From an uncultured cyanobacterium (GTDB lineage Bacteria > Cyanobacteriota > Cyanobacteriia > Cyanobacteriales > Nostocaceae), in contig CAIVAU010000173.1 in the NCBI GenBank assembly GCA_903903925.1, forward strand, positions 17,672-81,671: 64,000 nucleotides of DNA. Direction: 5' to 3'. Below the pieces are notes generated by a model. That model worked only from the letters and a program-made list of their open reading frames with translations. It had not been told where the DNA came from and did not search any database. Shown here piece after piece: positions 45,160 through 53,563 of this stretch. Both the position numbers and the translations under genes were made by a program. Each line of letters starts with the position of its first letter. The stretch's first letter is position 1.

Positions 45160-45379
45160 GTGTAGGGTGTAGGGTGTAGGGTAGAATTGGAGGTTTCAAG
45201 CTTGGACCCCTCAACTTCAATACTACGTATCTCGAAGGGATATTTTTTCTTTTCCGACCTACCCTACACCCCACACCCCGTTCTTGACTACGTGGTAATA
45301 CTAGCATTTAAAGAAGCAAAGATTACTAACGTTTCAATGATAGCTGCTGTGAGGTTTTTGGTTTAAGTGAAAAGGGTTT

Positions 45380-46009
45380 ATGGGAATAGCTAACATGGAT
45401 CTACAGAGTGCTGCCAATTTTCCCAGTATGCGCGACGATAGCCTTGACATAAATGATGCTTACTCTATCTTGGGGGTGAAACCTGGTGCATCACCAGCCG
45501 ATATTAAGCAAGCTTATCGTAAGCTGGTTAAAGTTTGGCATCCAGATCGTTTTCCTCATCGATCGCAAAAACATGAAGCAGAGGAACAACTCAAACAAAT
45601 CAATGAAGCTTACAACAAGCTGAAGTCTTATGAGCCAAAATCCGTAAATTTATCTTATCAAACAAGTCCAACAAAAATTTATACCAATCGCTCTAATGCC
45701 GAAAAATTCTATAACTGGGGTGTGGAAAATGCAAAACAAGGAAGATACCAGGAAGCGATCGCAAACTTTACTCAAGCTATTCGTCTCAATCCTTACTATG
45801 TTGAAGCATACAAGTACCGTGGGTTTATCTGCTCTCTACAGGGATATGAATATAGGGCGACCTCAGACTTAAATAAAGCTGTAAAGATTCAAGGGAAGAG
45901 AAATCAAAAAACTTCTTCTGCATCAGCATTCTCAAGGCGGGAATCAAAGCCAAAATCCCTTCTAGGAAGGTTTTTCCGGTGGATAAAGCGCTTACTAAGG
46001 TTCAAATAG
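45380..46009 (+). CDS. J-domain protein with TPR
   Basis: 209 residues. A J domain at about 25-85 (DAYSILGVKPGASPADIKQA, HPD in KVWHPDRFPH, EQLKQINEAYNKLKSY), able to stimulate a DnaK ATPase, followed by two TPR units (KFYNWGVENAKQGRYQEAIA, YVEAYKYRGFICSLQGYEYR) and a basic C-terminus (RFFRWIKRLLRFK). No G/F or zinc domains, so a specialised co-chaperone. The coiled-coil/WD40 gene follows 160 bp later on the same strand. Confidence 0.85.
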   Translation: MGIANMDLQSAANFPSMRDDSLDINDAYSILGVKPGASPADIKQAYRKLVKVWHPDRFPHRSQKHEAEEQLKQINEAYNKLKSYEPKSVNLSYQTSPTKIYTNRSNAEKFYNWGVENAKQGRYQEAIANFTQAIRLNPYYVEAYKYRGFICSLQGYEYRATSDLNKAVKIQGKRNQKTSSASAFSRRESKPKSLLGRFFRWIKRLLRFK

Positions 46010-46169
46010 CAATCTAGGTGAGGTCTAGGCTAACCGATGCATTTGCTTTAGTAGCAATGGGGAATTCTCAGCACAGATTGGAAAACTTTCAAGAGAAGAA
46101 GATGAGGACACAACACTTCTTACAGTACCAGCTATTTTTTCTTTAAGAACCAAGCACAGCAGTCAACCT

Positions 46170-48686
46170 ATGACACAACTCCATTGGTTAGAAGTTAGCG
46201 AATACGCGTCTCTGTCTCTGTCTACTATCGGAATCGTCGCAGCAGCAGTTACCCAACAGATTGTCTACGCGGTAGCTCCCCTGACTTTAACTATCGGTTT
46301 GAATATAGCTAATCGGGAAAGGTTGAAGTATTTGAACCAGCAGGATCATAGAGCCGCGCTTGTCAAACTAGATCTACTTATGGACCCACTGAGACAGCGC
46401 TTGGAAAATTTCGATACCTTTACACAAAAACTCAGCACAGCAACAGGTCAGCAAATTGAGCAATTACGTAATAACCAGCAGTATAGTGTCGATGTTTTTA
46501 CGCAGCGACTCACTAAACTTGATACCTTGACACAACAGTTGAGTAAAACCACTCAACAACAGATACAAGAACTGCAGCGCAACCAACAGGAGAGTCATGC
46601 TGAGGCTTTTAACCAGCACCTGACTCAACTGGATGCTCTCACAGAACAGATGAGTACAAATACTCAAAAGCAGATTGATCCCCTCAACCAGCGTCTGACT
46701 CAGCTTGATACCTTAACACAACAGTTAAGTAAAACCACTCAACAACAAATACAGGAATTACAACGTTACCAGCAAGAATATAATATTGACGATTTCAGAC
46801 AGCGTCTGGTTCAACTTGATACCTTCACACAACAATTAAGTACAAGTACTCAGAAGCAGATAGAACCTATCAGCCAGCGACTGACTCAACTTGATGCCCT
46901 AACACAACAGTTAAATAAAGCCACTCAACAACAAATACAGGAATTACAACGTCACCAGCAAGAATATAATATCGAGGATTTCAGACAGCGTCTGGTTCAA
47001 CTTGATACCCTCACCCAAAAATTAAGTACAAATATTTATAAACAAATAGAGGAATTACAAAACGCGATCGCCCAAATGCAGACTGAAGTGCAAGTTTTGA
47101 CCCTTTCACTCACTCTAGTTGAGCAGCCGCCGCAAGGTGAGTCAGAGAAAAGTGTTGAACTAGAGACTTTCAATCCTCAACCACTCCAAGCAACAACAGT
47201 ACCACCACAGCAAAGTCCCTCACCCATTGAGCTTGGCAAAAACTCTAGTCAAGCGCAACCTCTATCAACTACACAGCAGTCGCACACCAGTTCACCCAAC
47301 TTGAACCAACCGCCTGCTTTAGTTCCCGGAGTTGAGCCGAATGGTGTAGGAGACCCACCTATGGAACTGGCTCACAACAGTCACGACAACGGAGGGTCTC
47401 CTCCGAATTTTGGCTCAGCACCTTCCTCTACCCGCAGCGCCCTGTCTCCTCAGATCGAAGAACTCTTTCGCTCCTTGTCTAAGTCGGGAAACCCTCCCAG
47501 ATCTGACGCTCAACAAAGCACTACTTCAAAATCAACAACACCGATACAACCACCAGCGCAGCAAATAAACTCTGCTCAAAATCCATCACCCACGGTGGTG
47601 GAAAAAGACCTAAATTCTCAGCCAGCTACACCAGATGTCACCAAACCGCAGTCGCACCCGCCCACGCGACTGTTTCCTCAAGTTGGAGACCCCTCTCGCT
47701 TCTCGCCTAGATCGGGAAACCCTCCAGGAGTTTACGCTGAAGGAGGCGTTGTCTCACCTACATCCCAGCTAATAAAGCAGCATTCAACAAAACGTACCCT
47801 TACAGGACATTCAGATAAGGTGATATCTGTCGCTTTTAGTCCTGATGGGAAGACTTTAGCTAGTGGTAGTAATGACAAAACCATAAAAATTTGGAATTTG
47901 GTTAGCAACGAACCCCATACCCTTAAGGGACACAAAGAATCCTCCTATGCTGGAGGAGTTAATTCAGTTGCATTCAGCCCTAATGGCAAGACCTTAGCCA
48001 GTGGTTGTAATGACAAAACTATAAAGTTGTGGGATGTGCTGACAGGAAAGGAAATCTGCACCTTCATAGGGCATGAAGAAAGGGTTTACTCTATAGTGTT
48101 TAGCCCAGATGGAAAAATTTTAGCCAGTGGTAGTAAAGATAAGACTATCAAGATTTGGTCAATAGAAAAATATAAAGGAATATATACTATTCCAGGGCAT
48201 GCTGACGAAGTTTTGTGCGTTGCATTTAGTCAGGATGGCAAGATTTTAGCTAGTGGTGGCGCTCTTAATGATAAAACTATCAAAATTTGGTATCTGGCTG
48301 AAAATAAATTCCTCACCCTTAAGGGACATTCTGACGTGTTTGGAGGAATCAATTCTGTTGCTTTCAGTCCAGATGGTAAGACGTTAGCTAGTGGTAGTAC
48401 AGACAAGACAATCAAGATTTGGCAACTGTCAAATGGAAAAGAAATCCGTACTCTCACGGGGCATTCTGATCAAGTTTTCTCTGTTGCTTTCAGCCCAGAC
48501 GGTAAGACTCTAGCCAGTGGTAGTCAAGATAAAACGATTAAGCTTTGGCAGGTGGATACAGGCAAAGAACTCCAGACTTTTACCGAAAATAAGGAACCTA
48601 TTTATTGCGTTGCCTTTAGTCCTGATGGTAGAACACTAGCTAGTGGTAATGGCGACAAAACCATTACGTTACTCCCCACTTTGTAA
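46170..48686 (+). CDS. Membrane coiled-coil protein with a seven-blade WD40 propeller
   Basis: 838 residues. One or two hydrophobic helices near the N-terminus (LSTIGIVAAAVTQQIVYAVA, about 15-45). A long coiled coil (about 55-320) built of alternating repeats (QRLTQLDTLTQQLSKTTQQQ, QELQRYQQEYN) with near-identical DNA. A Pro/Ser/Gln-rich linker (about 330-540) in which NPP and GDPS tracts come from a repeated DNA element. Then seven WD40 units (about 545-838; VAFSPDGKTLASGSxDKTIK), one complete propeller. Likely a membrane-tethered scaffold. Ends 18 bp inside the convergent phosphoesterase gene. Confidence 0.87.
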   Translation: MTQLHWLEVSEYASLSLSTIGIVAAAVTQQIVYAVAPLTLTIGLNIANRERLKYLNQQDHRAALVKLDLLMDPLRQRLENFDTFTQKLSTATGQQIEQLRNNQQYSVDVFTQRLTKLDTLTQQLSKTTQQQIQELQRNQQESHAEAFNQHLTQLDALTEQMSTNTQKQIDPLNQRLTQLDTLTQQLSKTTQQQIQELQRYQQEYNIDDFRQRLVQLDTFTQQLSTSTQKQIEPISQRLTQLDALTQQLNKATQQQIQELQRHQQEYNIEDFRQRLVQLDTLTQKLSTNIYKQIEELQNAIAQMQTEVQVLTLSLTLVEQPPQGESEKSVELETFNPQPLQATTVPPQQSPSPIELGKNSSQAQPLSTTQQSHTSSPNLNQPPALVPGVEPNGVGDPPMELAHNSHDNGGSPPNFGSAPSSTRSALSPQIEELFRSLSKSGNPPRSDAQQSTTSKSTTPIQPPAQQINSAQNPSPTVVEKDLNSQPATPDVTKPQSHPPTRLFPQVGDPSRFSPRSGNPPGVYAEGGVVSPTSQLIKQHSTKRTLTGHSDKVISVAFSPDGKTLASGSNDKTIKIWNLVSNEPHTLKGHKESSYAGGVNSVAFSPNGKTLASGCNDKTIKLWDVLTGKEICTFIGHEERVYSIVFSPDGKILASGSKDKTIKIWSIEKYKGIYTIPGHADEVLCVAFSQDGKILASGGALNDKTIKIWYLAENKFLTLKGHSDVFGGINSVAFSPDGKTLASGSTDKTIKIWQLSNGKEIRTLTGHSDQVFSVAFSPDGKTLASGSQDKTIKLWQVDTGKELQTFTENKEPIYCVAFSPDGRTLASGNGDKTITLLPTL

Positions 48687-49505
48687 AGTAATGACAGTCA
48701 CTTCTGGTGAGCAAAACAGACGTCCTGGGGAATAAGTTCCCAAGCCGCGATTGACATATAATTGATTTTTAGCAACCTGGTGAAAGCCCTGCGCCCATTC
48801 CCAGTGTCTCACCACCTTAGAGCAGTCTGCTCGCAAGAATGGTATCCATCGCCGCAATTTTTTAGGAAGTTTGCGCACGAATTTCTTATAGTGAACTACC
48901 ACAGGACCAATTCCTGGAATCACAATTTGACCGCCGTGGGTATGGCCAGAGAGCTGCAAATCCACCCGCCATTGTTGCAATAGCTCGGCAGAATCTGGGT
49001 TGTGAGATAATACAATCCGGGGGGTCGAAACGTCTAACTGGTTCATGACAATTTGAGGATTAAATTCCCGTGACCAATAATCAGCTAGTCCAACCAGCGG
49101 TAATTCTTTTCCTAAAGGATAAGCGATTTCATTCCAAAGAACTGTGGCTCCGATGCTATTGAGAGCTGCTGTAACTTCTGCTTTTGAATAGCTGTAATAT
49201 ATATCGTGGTTGCCAAGTACAGCAAAGATACCAGCACGACTTTGTAGATGTTTGAGTCGTAGTACGAGCTGACGAATTGGTGATGGATCATCAGTCACAT
49301 AGTCGCCAGTTAATACAACTAAATCCGGTTCAGCTTCATTACTGACTGCGATCGCTCTTTCTAACATTTCTTCCGACAGCCGTAGGCCATCGTAATGCAA
49401 ATCCGACAATTGTACCAGCTTCGTTCCGTGTAACGAAGCTGGCAAATCAGCAATCTTAACCGTCAATTTCTCTACTTCCAACGGTCCAGATAACAACAAG
49501 TGCAT
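48669..49505 (-). CDS. Metallophosphoesterase (YaeI-like)
   Basis: 278 residues with the five calcineurin-type blocks: LVQLSDLHYDGL (D-x-H), DLVVLTGDYVTDD (GD), FAVLGNHDIYYS (GNHD), VLSHNPD and LSGHTHGGQIVIP (GHTHGGQ). Resembles YaeI-type phosphodiesterases that act on lipid or nucleotide substrates. The N-terminal membrane helix of YaeI is not seen here. Overlaps the end of the WD40 gene tail to tail by 18 bp. Confidence 0.9.
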   Translation of the reverse strand: MHLLLSGPLEVEKLTVKIADLPASLHGTKLVQLSDLHYDGLRLSEEMLERAIAVSNEAEPDLVVLTGDYVTDDPSPIRQLVLRLKHLQSRAGIFAVLGNHDIYYSYSKAEVTAALNSIGATVLWNEIAYPLGKELPLVGLADYWSREFNPQIVMNQLDVSTPRIVLSHNPDSAELLQQWRVDLQLSGHTHGGQIVIPGIGPVVVHYKKFVRKLPKKLRRWIPFLRADCSKVVRHWEWAQGFHQVAKNQLYVNRGLGTYSPGRLFCSPEVTVITLQSGE

Positions 49506-50135
49506 AACGCTGATTTCACTCCTCAGACTCGCGCTTATAGCTTACCCACAAGCTAACATATTATTTGGATGAATAAAAATAACTTCTTGAAAAATTTATA
49601 GAAGCTGTATTTTCTCCCGTATTTGTACTTAAAAATTTGCTGAATTTCAGTAGACTTGCTTTGTTTGTGTAGCTGCAAATTTTATTCAAAATACACTTTT
49701 AAGACTTGAGCAAAGAAATCCTGTTTCTGCAACAAATCTTTTGTTCAGTAACTAAAGTTATAGGTCCAAACTGGCTTTTTGGCACATGGTGCTTAAGTCC
49801 TGATGATGCTATTCAACTACTATAATTACATCAACTACGTGCTTTATTGTAAGTATTCAAGCAAACTTAGATATCCCTTGACATATCCATAATATTAGAC
49901 TTAAGCACACTTTATATTATAAAGTTGTTTTCTAGAGAGTGAAAAATCTCAGGGAAACTAGTCAACTTTTGATAAAATTACCGGATAACTATACAGGCGA
50001 GAGTAATCGTGTATATACCTAAGAGCCCTCCACAGGCGGCACACCATTCCTGTAAGGGCGGGGAGTAAGGGCGGGGAGACCACGCCCCCATACACTCCCA
50101 ATCCCCAATCACCAATCCCCAATCCCCGTGTATCT
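49506..50135. other. AT-rich gene-free region with an 11-bp inverted repeat
   Basis: 630 bp without a believable reading frame, between divergent genes. GTGCTTAAGTC at 49789-49799 and its exact complement GACTTAAGCAC at 49898-49908 bracket 98 bp. Near the right end there is a GGGCGGGGAGTAAGGGCGGG duplication (about 50056-50080) and CCCAATCCCCAATC repeats that run up to the ATG of the nuclease-ParA gene. Confidence 0.5.
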
Positions 50136-51287
50136 ATGGAGCCTGCTTACATTCAAGACTATATCCATTTTGAACAACACGTAGCAAAACTTCTCCAGAA
50201 AGCGGGGTGGACAGTTGTTCCAGCAAAGCCAAACCAGGCTGGTTATGATTTAGTTGTCAAAAAAGGAAAATTATTTGGCGCTGTTCAGGTTAAATGGTTA
50301 AGAAATAACGTTGCAGCACCACAGCTTTTCAAATTTGCTAATTTTTTGGATTCTCCTGAAGGTAAAAAGTTCAGTGTTGGCTTGTTCATAACCACAAAAG
50401 GGTACAGCGGACCAGCACGGGCTTTAATCAGATCTTGGGGAAAGGATACTAAAATCCGCTGTGGCATTGCCGAAGAAAATAAGCTTTTTGGGATTGATAG
50501 TATTGATTACGAAAATAAGAGTCATCAAGACAAAGCTATTTCAGACAAAGTTTATTTTGGTATTTTTACCTGCAAAGGTGGAGTAGGCAAAACGACGATC
50601 GCCGGACATTTAGCAGGAGCATTTGCTTTACAAGGATTGAATGTAGCGCTTGTGGATTTAGATCCAGAGCAAAACTTGCAAAAGCTCGTTGGTGATGGAA
50701 TTTTTGTTCCCAACCCTAAAGGTGTTGGTACGACTATCGAGGTTTTTGATGGCAAGGATTGGCACGAAGATTCTGCCCGCGATAGCAAAATAGTGATTTG
50801 CGATTGCTCACCTGCACTTGAACGCAATCCTAGACAACTCGTAGAGAAATTCCAATATTGCATCATACCAACAACCTTAAATCCCCTAGGAATCAACAAG
50901 CATGGCAAAGTTATTCAAGATACTGTTCAACAAATACGTCAAATCAACCAAACCGCACACTTGTTTGTACTAGTTAATAACTTCAAAGACCCAGGTCGCC
51001 AGCGCTTACAGTTACTGAAAAACATTTATTTAGAGACATATAAACAAATTAGCCAAACAGATGACAAGTTTCACTGTATAGACCCAGAAGAAGTGTGTAT
51101 TCGCACCAGCGATCAACTTTATTACTGGGGGATACATGTCTTAGAAAACCCAGACAATACTTCGAGTAGATTGGCTTTTGACTTGATTGGTGGAAGATGT
51201 TATCCACGTGACGATTTTATCAACTTAGCGGATTATATAGAAAGAAAAGCTGGCAGTGGAATTCTGCGGGGTGAAGAAGAAACTTAA
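50136..51287 (+). CDS. PD-(D/E)XK nuclease-like domain fused to a ParA-type ATPase
   Basis: 383 residues. The N-terminal part (about 8-125) looks like a restriction-endonuclease (Mrr-type) fold: FEQHVAKLLQKAGWTV, then G-Y-D38 and AVQ51VK53W, the D...(E/Q)xK catalytic spacing, and LFITTKGYSGPA. The second part (about 138-383) is a ParA/MinD P-loop ATPase with deviant Walker A KGGVGKTT (147-154), A' motif ALVDLDPEQN and Walker B-like IVICDCSP. Neither a ParB gene nor a parS-like repeat is visible. The gene is solitary, on its own promoter, next to hicAB. A DNA-targeting, possibly defensive, role is inference. Confidence 0.8.
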   Translation: MEPAYIQDYIHFEQHVAKLLQKAGWTVVPAKPNQAGYDLVVKKGKLFGAVQVKWLRNNVAAPQLFKFANFLDSPEGKKFSVGLFITTKGYSGPARALIRSWGKDTKIRCGIAEENKLFGIDSIDYENKSHQDKAISDKVYFGIFTCKGGVGKTTIAGHLAGAFALQGLNVALVDLDPEQNLQKLVGDGIFVPNPKGVGTTIEVFDGKDWHEDSARDSKIVICDCSPALERNPRQLVEKFQYCIIPTTLNPLGINKHGKVIQDTVQQIRQINQTAHLFVLVNNFKDPGRQRLQLLKNIYLETYKQISQTDDKFHCIDPEEVCIRTSDQLYYWGIHVLENPDNTSSRLAFDLIGGRCYPRDDFINLADYIERKAGSGILRGEEET

Positions 51288-51331
51288 ATATGAATACCAA
51301 CCCCTTGGAAAGCTTGTTTAATCCCTTGGGC

Positions 51332-51448
51332 TCAAGGAAGTTTTTGTTGCTCTTCATAGAGTTCAGCAGCTTGACGATAAGCTGAAAACATTTCGCGAAA
51401 ACGTTCAACCTGAGCGTCTTGACCTCCTCCTGACGGATGTATTCTTAC
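51332..51448 (-). other. Coding-like fragment without a start
   Basis: Reverse frame reads VRIHPSGGGQDAQVERFREM then FSAYRQAAELYEEQQKLP and a stop at 51332. It looks like the tail of a real helical protein but has no upstream start in frame; the frame is closed by a stop just inside hicB. Possibly a leftover of a gene replaced by hicAB. Family unknown. Confidence 0.25.
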
Positions 51449-51657
51449 CTCAACACTTCCACTTCATGAGCAACGGATGTGGGTTTGGGAATTGGTAACC
51501 CCTCCTTAAGCATCCCCTCTATATGAAATTCAATTGCTTCTTGAATCATCTCTTTTATCTCTTCCAAAGTTGCACCTGTAGATACACAACCCGGTAAATC
51601 AGGGACATAAGCAGAGTAGTTACCATCAGCCTTTTCAATCACCACTGCGTACCGCAT
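51445..51657 (-). CDS. hicB: HicB-family antitoxin
   Basis: 70 residues started at MRYAVVIEKADGNYSAYVPD, then LPGCVSTGATLEEIKEMIQE and AIEFHIEGMLKEGLP: the partial RNase H-like fold of HicB. The frame is open 11 codons further upstream, but the ATG at 51657 overlaps the hicA stop by one base (TGATG), the usual coupling. Neutralises HicA. The C-terminal DNA-binding extension of longer HicB proteins is absent. Confidence 0.9.
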   Translation of the reverse strand: MRYAVVIEKADGNYSAYVPDLPGCVSTGATLEEIKEMIQEAIEFHIEGMLKEGLPIPKPTSVAHEVEVLR

Positions 51658-51851
51658 CACTTTTCTCCTTCTAATCGTGCTTGCTTCCAAATACTGCTTA
51701 GAGTGCCAGGAGCTAGATCGTCAGACAATTTACCTGGAACTGTAACCACGCCAGGCTTATCGAGATGTTTGAACTGTCGATGGCTACCTCTTGTTCTATC
51801 AAGATACCACCCATCAGCTTGCAGTTGCTTGATAACATCCCGTACTTTCAC
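51657..51851 (-). CDS. hicA: HicA-family toxin
   Basis: 64-residue mRNA interferase with a double-stranded RNA-binding-like fold: VIKQLQADGWYLDRTRGSHR, with the catalytic His in RGSHRQFKH, then PGVVTVPGKLSDDLAPGTLS. Complete length and motifs, making this the only pair in the window that looks intact. Upstream of hicB in the same operon. Confidence 0.92.
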   Translation of the reverse strand: MKVRDVIKQLQADGWYLDRTRGSHRQFKHLDKPGVVTVPGKLSDDLAPGTLSSIWKQARLEGEK

Positions 51852-51996
51852 GCTACTTCTTGCCTATCTTTTTATAATTTATGTTACTTTTATAGTGCTT
51901 TCTTGAACAAGAAAAATCAATAAAATTACCATTGTTTATTTCTGGCGATCGCCTAATAAATTTGCTTGATCGCCATCCCATTATTCTATCTCATCT

Positions 51997-52605
51997 CTAT
52001 CCAATAGGAAGACTACCTGGATTTACTGCATGAATATACTCACTACCTGATGTGGGAAATCCTCTTTTATAAGAGGCTTCTTCTGGTTTACCCCAAGCCA
52101 ACTGCAAAACTATTTCCAAAAAATTAGAATTTTCCCACTTACATAAACTTGCCCATTCTGTTCGCTGAGCAATTCTTTCCACATCAGATATTGTTATTTG
52201 TTGGTACTGTTTTCCGTTATTGAAACTCAAGTATAAGTCCATCCCTGAAGTGACTCCATACCAAAATTCTAGTATAGAATCTTTCATAAATTTTAATAAA
52301 TCCAAGTCACTGGGTAAGGCAATTAACTGAGTATCTACTTCTGGATAGCTCAAGGTTCTGCTATTGACCGTCACCTCACGCCAGACAATGCCTGAAACTT
52401 GATGTTCTCTTTGATAGTCGTGAATGGCAGCTTTAAAATCTTGATAGGCGGAGAACTTTTGTAAAGCATCAGTTTTAATCAACTGATCCATTACACGATT
52501 ACCAGAGACAGTTACCCCTAACTTCAAGCGCTTCCCCATGAGACAAGATTGGCGTTCAGCAGCTAAAATTTGGATGAGCTCGTTGGTGGTGTAAATCTTT
52601 GACAT
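51997..52605 (-). CDS. Conserved hypothetical protein
   Basis: 202 residues from ATG 52605 (MSKIYTTNELIQILAAERQS); the longer frame to 52659 is not needed. Soluble, mixed alpha/beta, ending WGKPEEASYKRGFPTSGSEY. It reads like a conserved cyanobacterial protein but I recognise no domain. The gene upstream on the same strand is the thioredoxin-fold protein, 155 bp away. Confidence 0.6.
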   Translation of the reverse strand: MSKIYTTNELIQILAAERQSCLMGKRLKLGVTVSGNRVMDQLIKTDALQKFSAYQDFKAAIHDYQREHQVSGIVWREVTVNSRTLSYPEVDTQLIALPSDLDLLKFMKDSILEFWYGVTSGMDLYLSFNNGKQYQQITISDVERIAQRTEWASLCKWENSNFLEIVLQLAWGKPEEASYKRGFPTSGSEYIHAVNPGSLPIG

Positions 52606-52760
52606 CACAAAACACTCTACTGGTTTTATTAGTGATTTAGTGCCAGTGCAAGAAGACACCTATGTTCCTAGCTTTTTACCTATTTTAGATGGTAACCTAC
52701 TTTCCGCGTCTGCTGTACCAGTAACAAATCAGGGCAAACAACATTTGTCTGCCCTAAAAT

Positions 52761-53345
52761 TTATTGAGTTAATTCACTATTCAATTCATTGAAAGAGCGC
52801 CGCTTCAACTCGGCTGATTCGGTACGCGGTAGTAGATTAAACACCTCTCGAAATTTGTCGTCTATTTCCTCATAGGGTACTTGACCCTTTTTATTCAAGA
52901 CTACTTGACCTGATTGATTTAACACTACGACTTGAGGCACACCTCCAGAATAGTAATAACCAGGTTCGGTGGGACTGTAACTTTTCTGGGGTGGGATGGT
53001 ATCGACATTTACGGGGATAATTTCTGCTTCCCGACCATAAAACGCTTGTACCCGTGAAACTACGATAGCATACAGCTTGCTATCGCTGCTGTCATCCACG
53101 TAAAACGCCAAAAATGTGGGTTTGTGTGCCTCTAAGGCCTGTTTCAGCGTTATTTTAGTAGGAACTAGTGAACCATTACCACCATAGACCACAAAAATAT
53201 TGCCGTCATATCTGTCATTATTGAGATCGGCTAATGCTGAGCGCATATCAATAAATAATAGGCAAGCAAGCAGCAGGAAGATCGCTAACAATCGCCGCCA
53301 GTCTAAGATGAGATTGTGTGAAAATTGCAACTTTATGCTATGCAT
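52761..53345 (-). CDS. Membrane-anchored thioredoxin-fold protein
   Basis: 194 residues. Hydrophobic N-terminal segment (LLAIFLLLACLLFIDMRSAL, about 19-38), then a thioredoxin-like fold (KPTFLAFYVDDSSDSKLYAI, GGVPQVVVLNQSGQVVLNKK) with the cis-Pro position kept (GVPQVV) but no CxxC pair. Resembles a family of thylakoid proteins linked to photosystem I accumulation; that name is from memory and not certain. Probably lumenal or periplasmic, non-redox. Confidence 0.65.
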   Translation of the reverse strand: MHSIKLQFSHNLILDWRRLLAIFLLLACLLFIDMRSALADLNNDRYDGNIFVVYGGNGSLVPTKITLKQALEAHKPTFLAFYVDDSSDSKLYAIVVSRVQAFYGREAEIIPVNVDTIPPQKSYSPTEPGYYYSGGVPQVVVLNQSGQVVLNKKGQVPYEEIDDKFREVFNLLPRTESAELKRRSFNELNSELTQ

Positions 53346-53563
53346 CTGAAAATCTCGGTAAGTTTGGAAACCTTTAGGCTTGAGCCTATATTGAAAATAT
53401 GACGGAAGTGCCTATTTAACAGGCTACTAGAAATCTTTTAACTGATAGGAACCTTCCTTTGCTATTATTCTGAGGTTTGTACTGAATTTGTACAAACAGC
53501 AGTGAATAGATGATTATGCCTACCACGAACCAACTTTTAAGATAACGCCTACAGGGTACAGAT

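Noticed and set aside
46490..47060. Regular DNA repeats as a CRISPR or intergenic array
   Set aside because: They are in frame and code a coiled coil; they belong to the WD40 protein.
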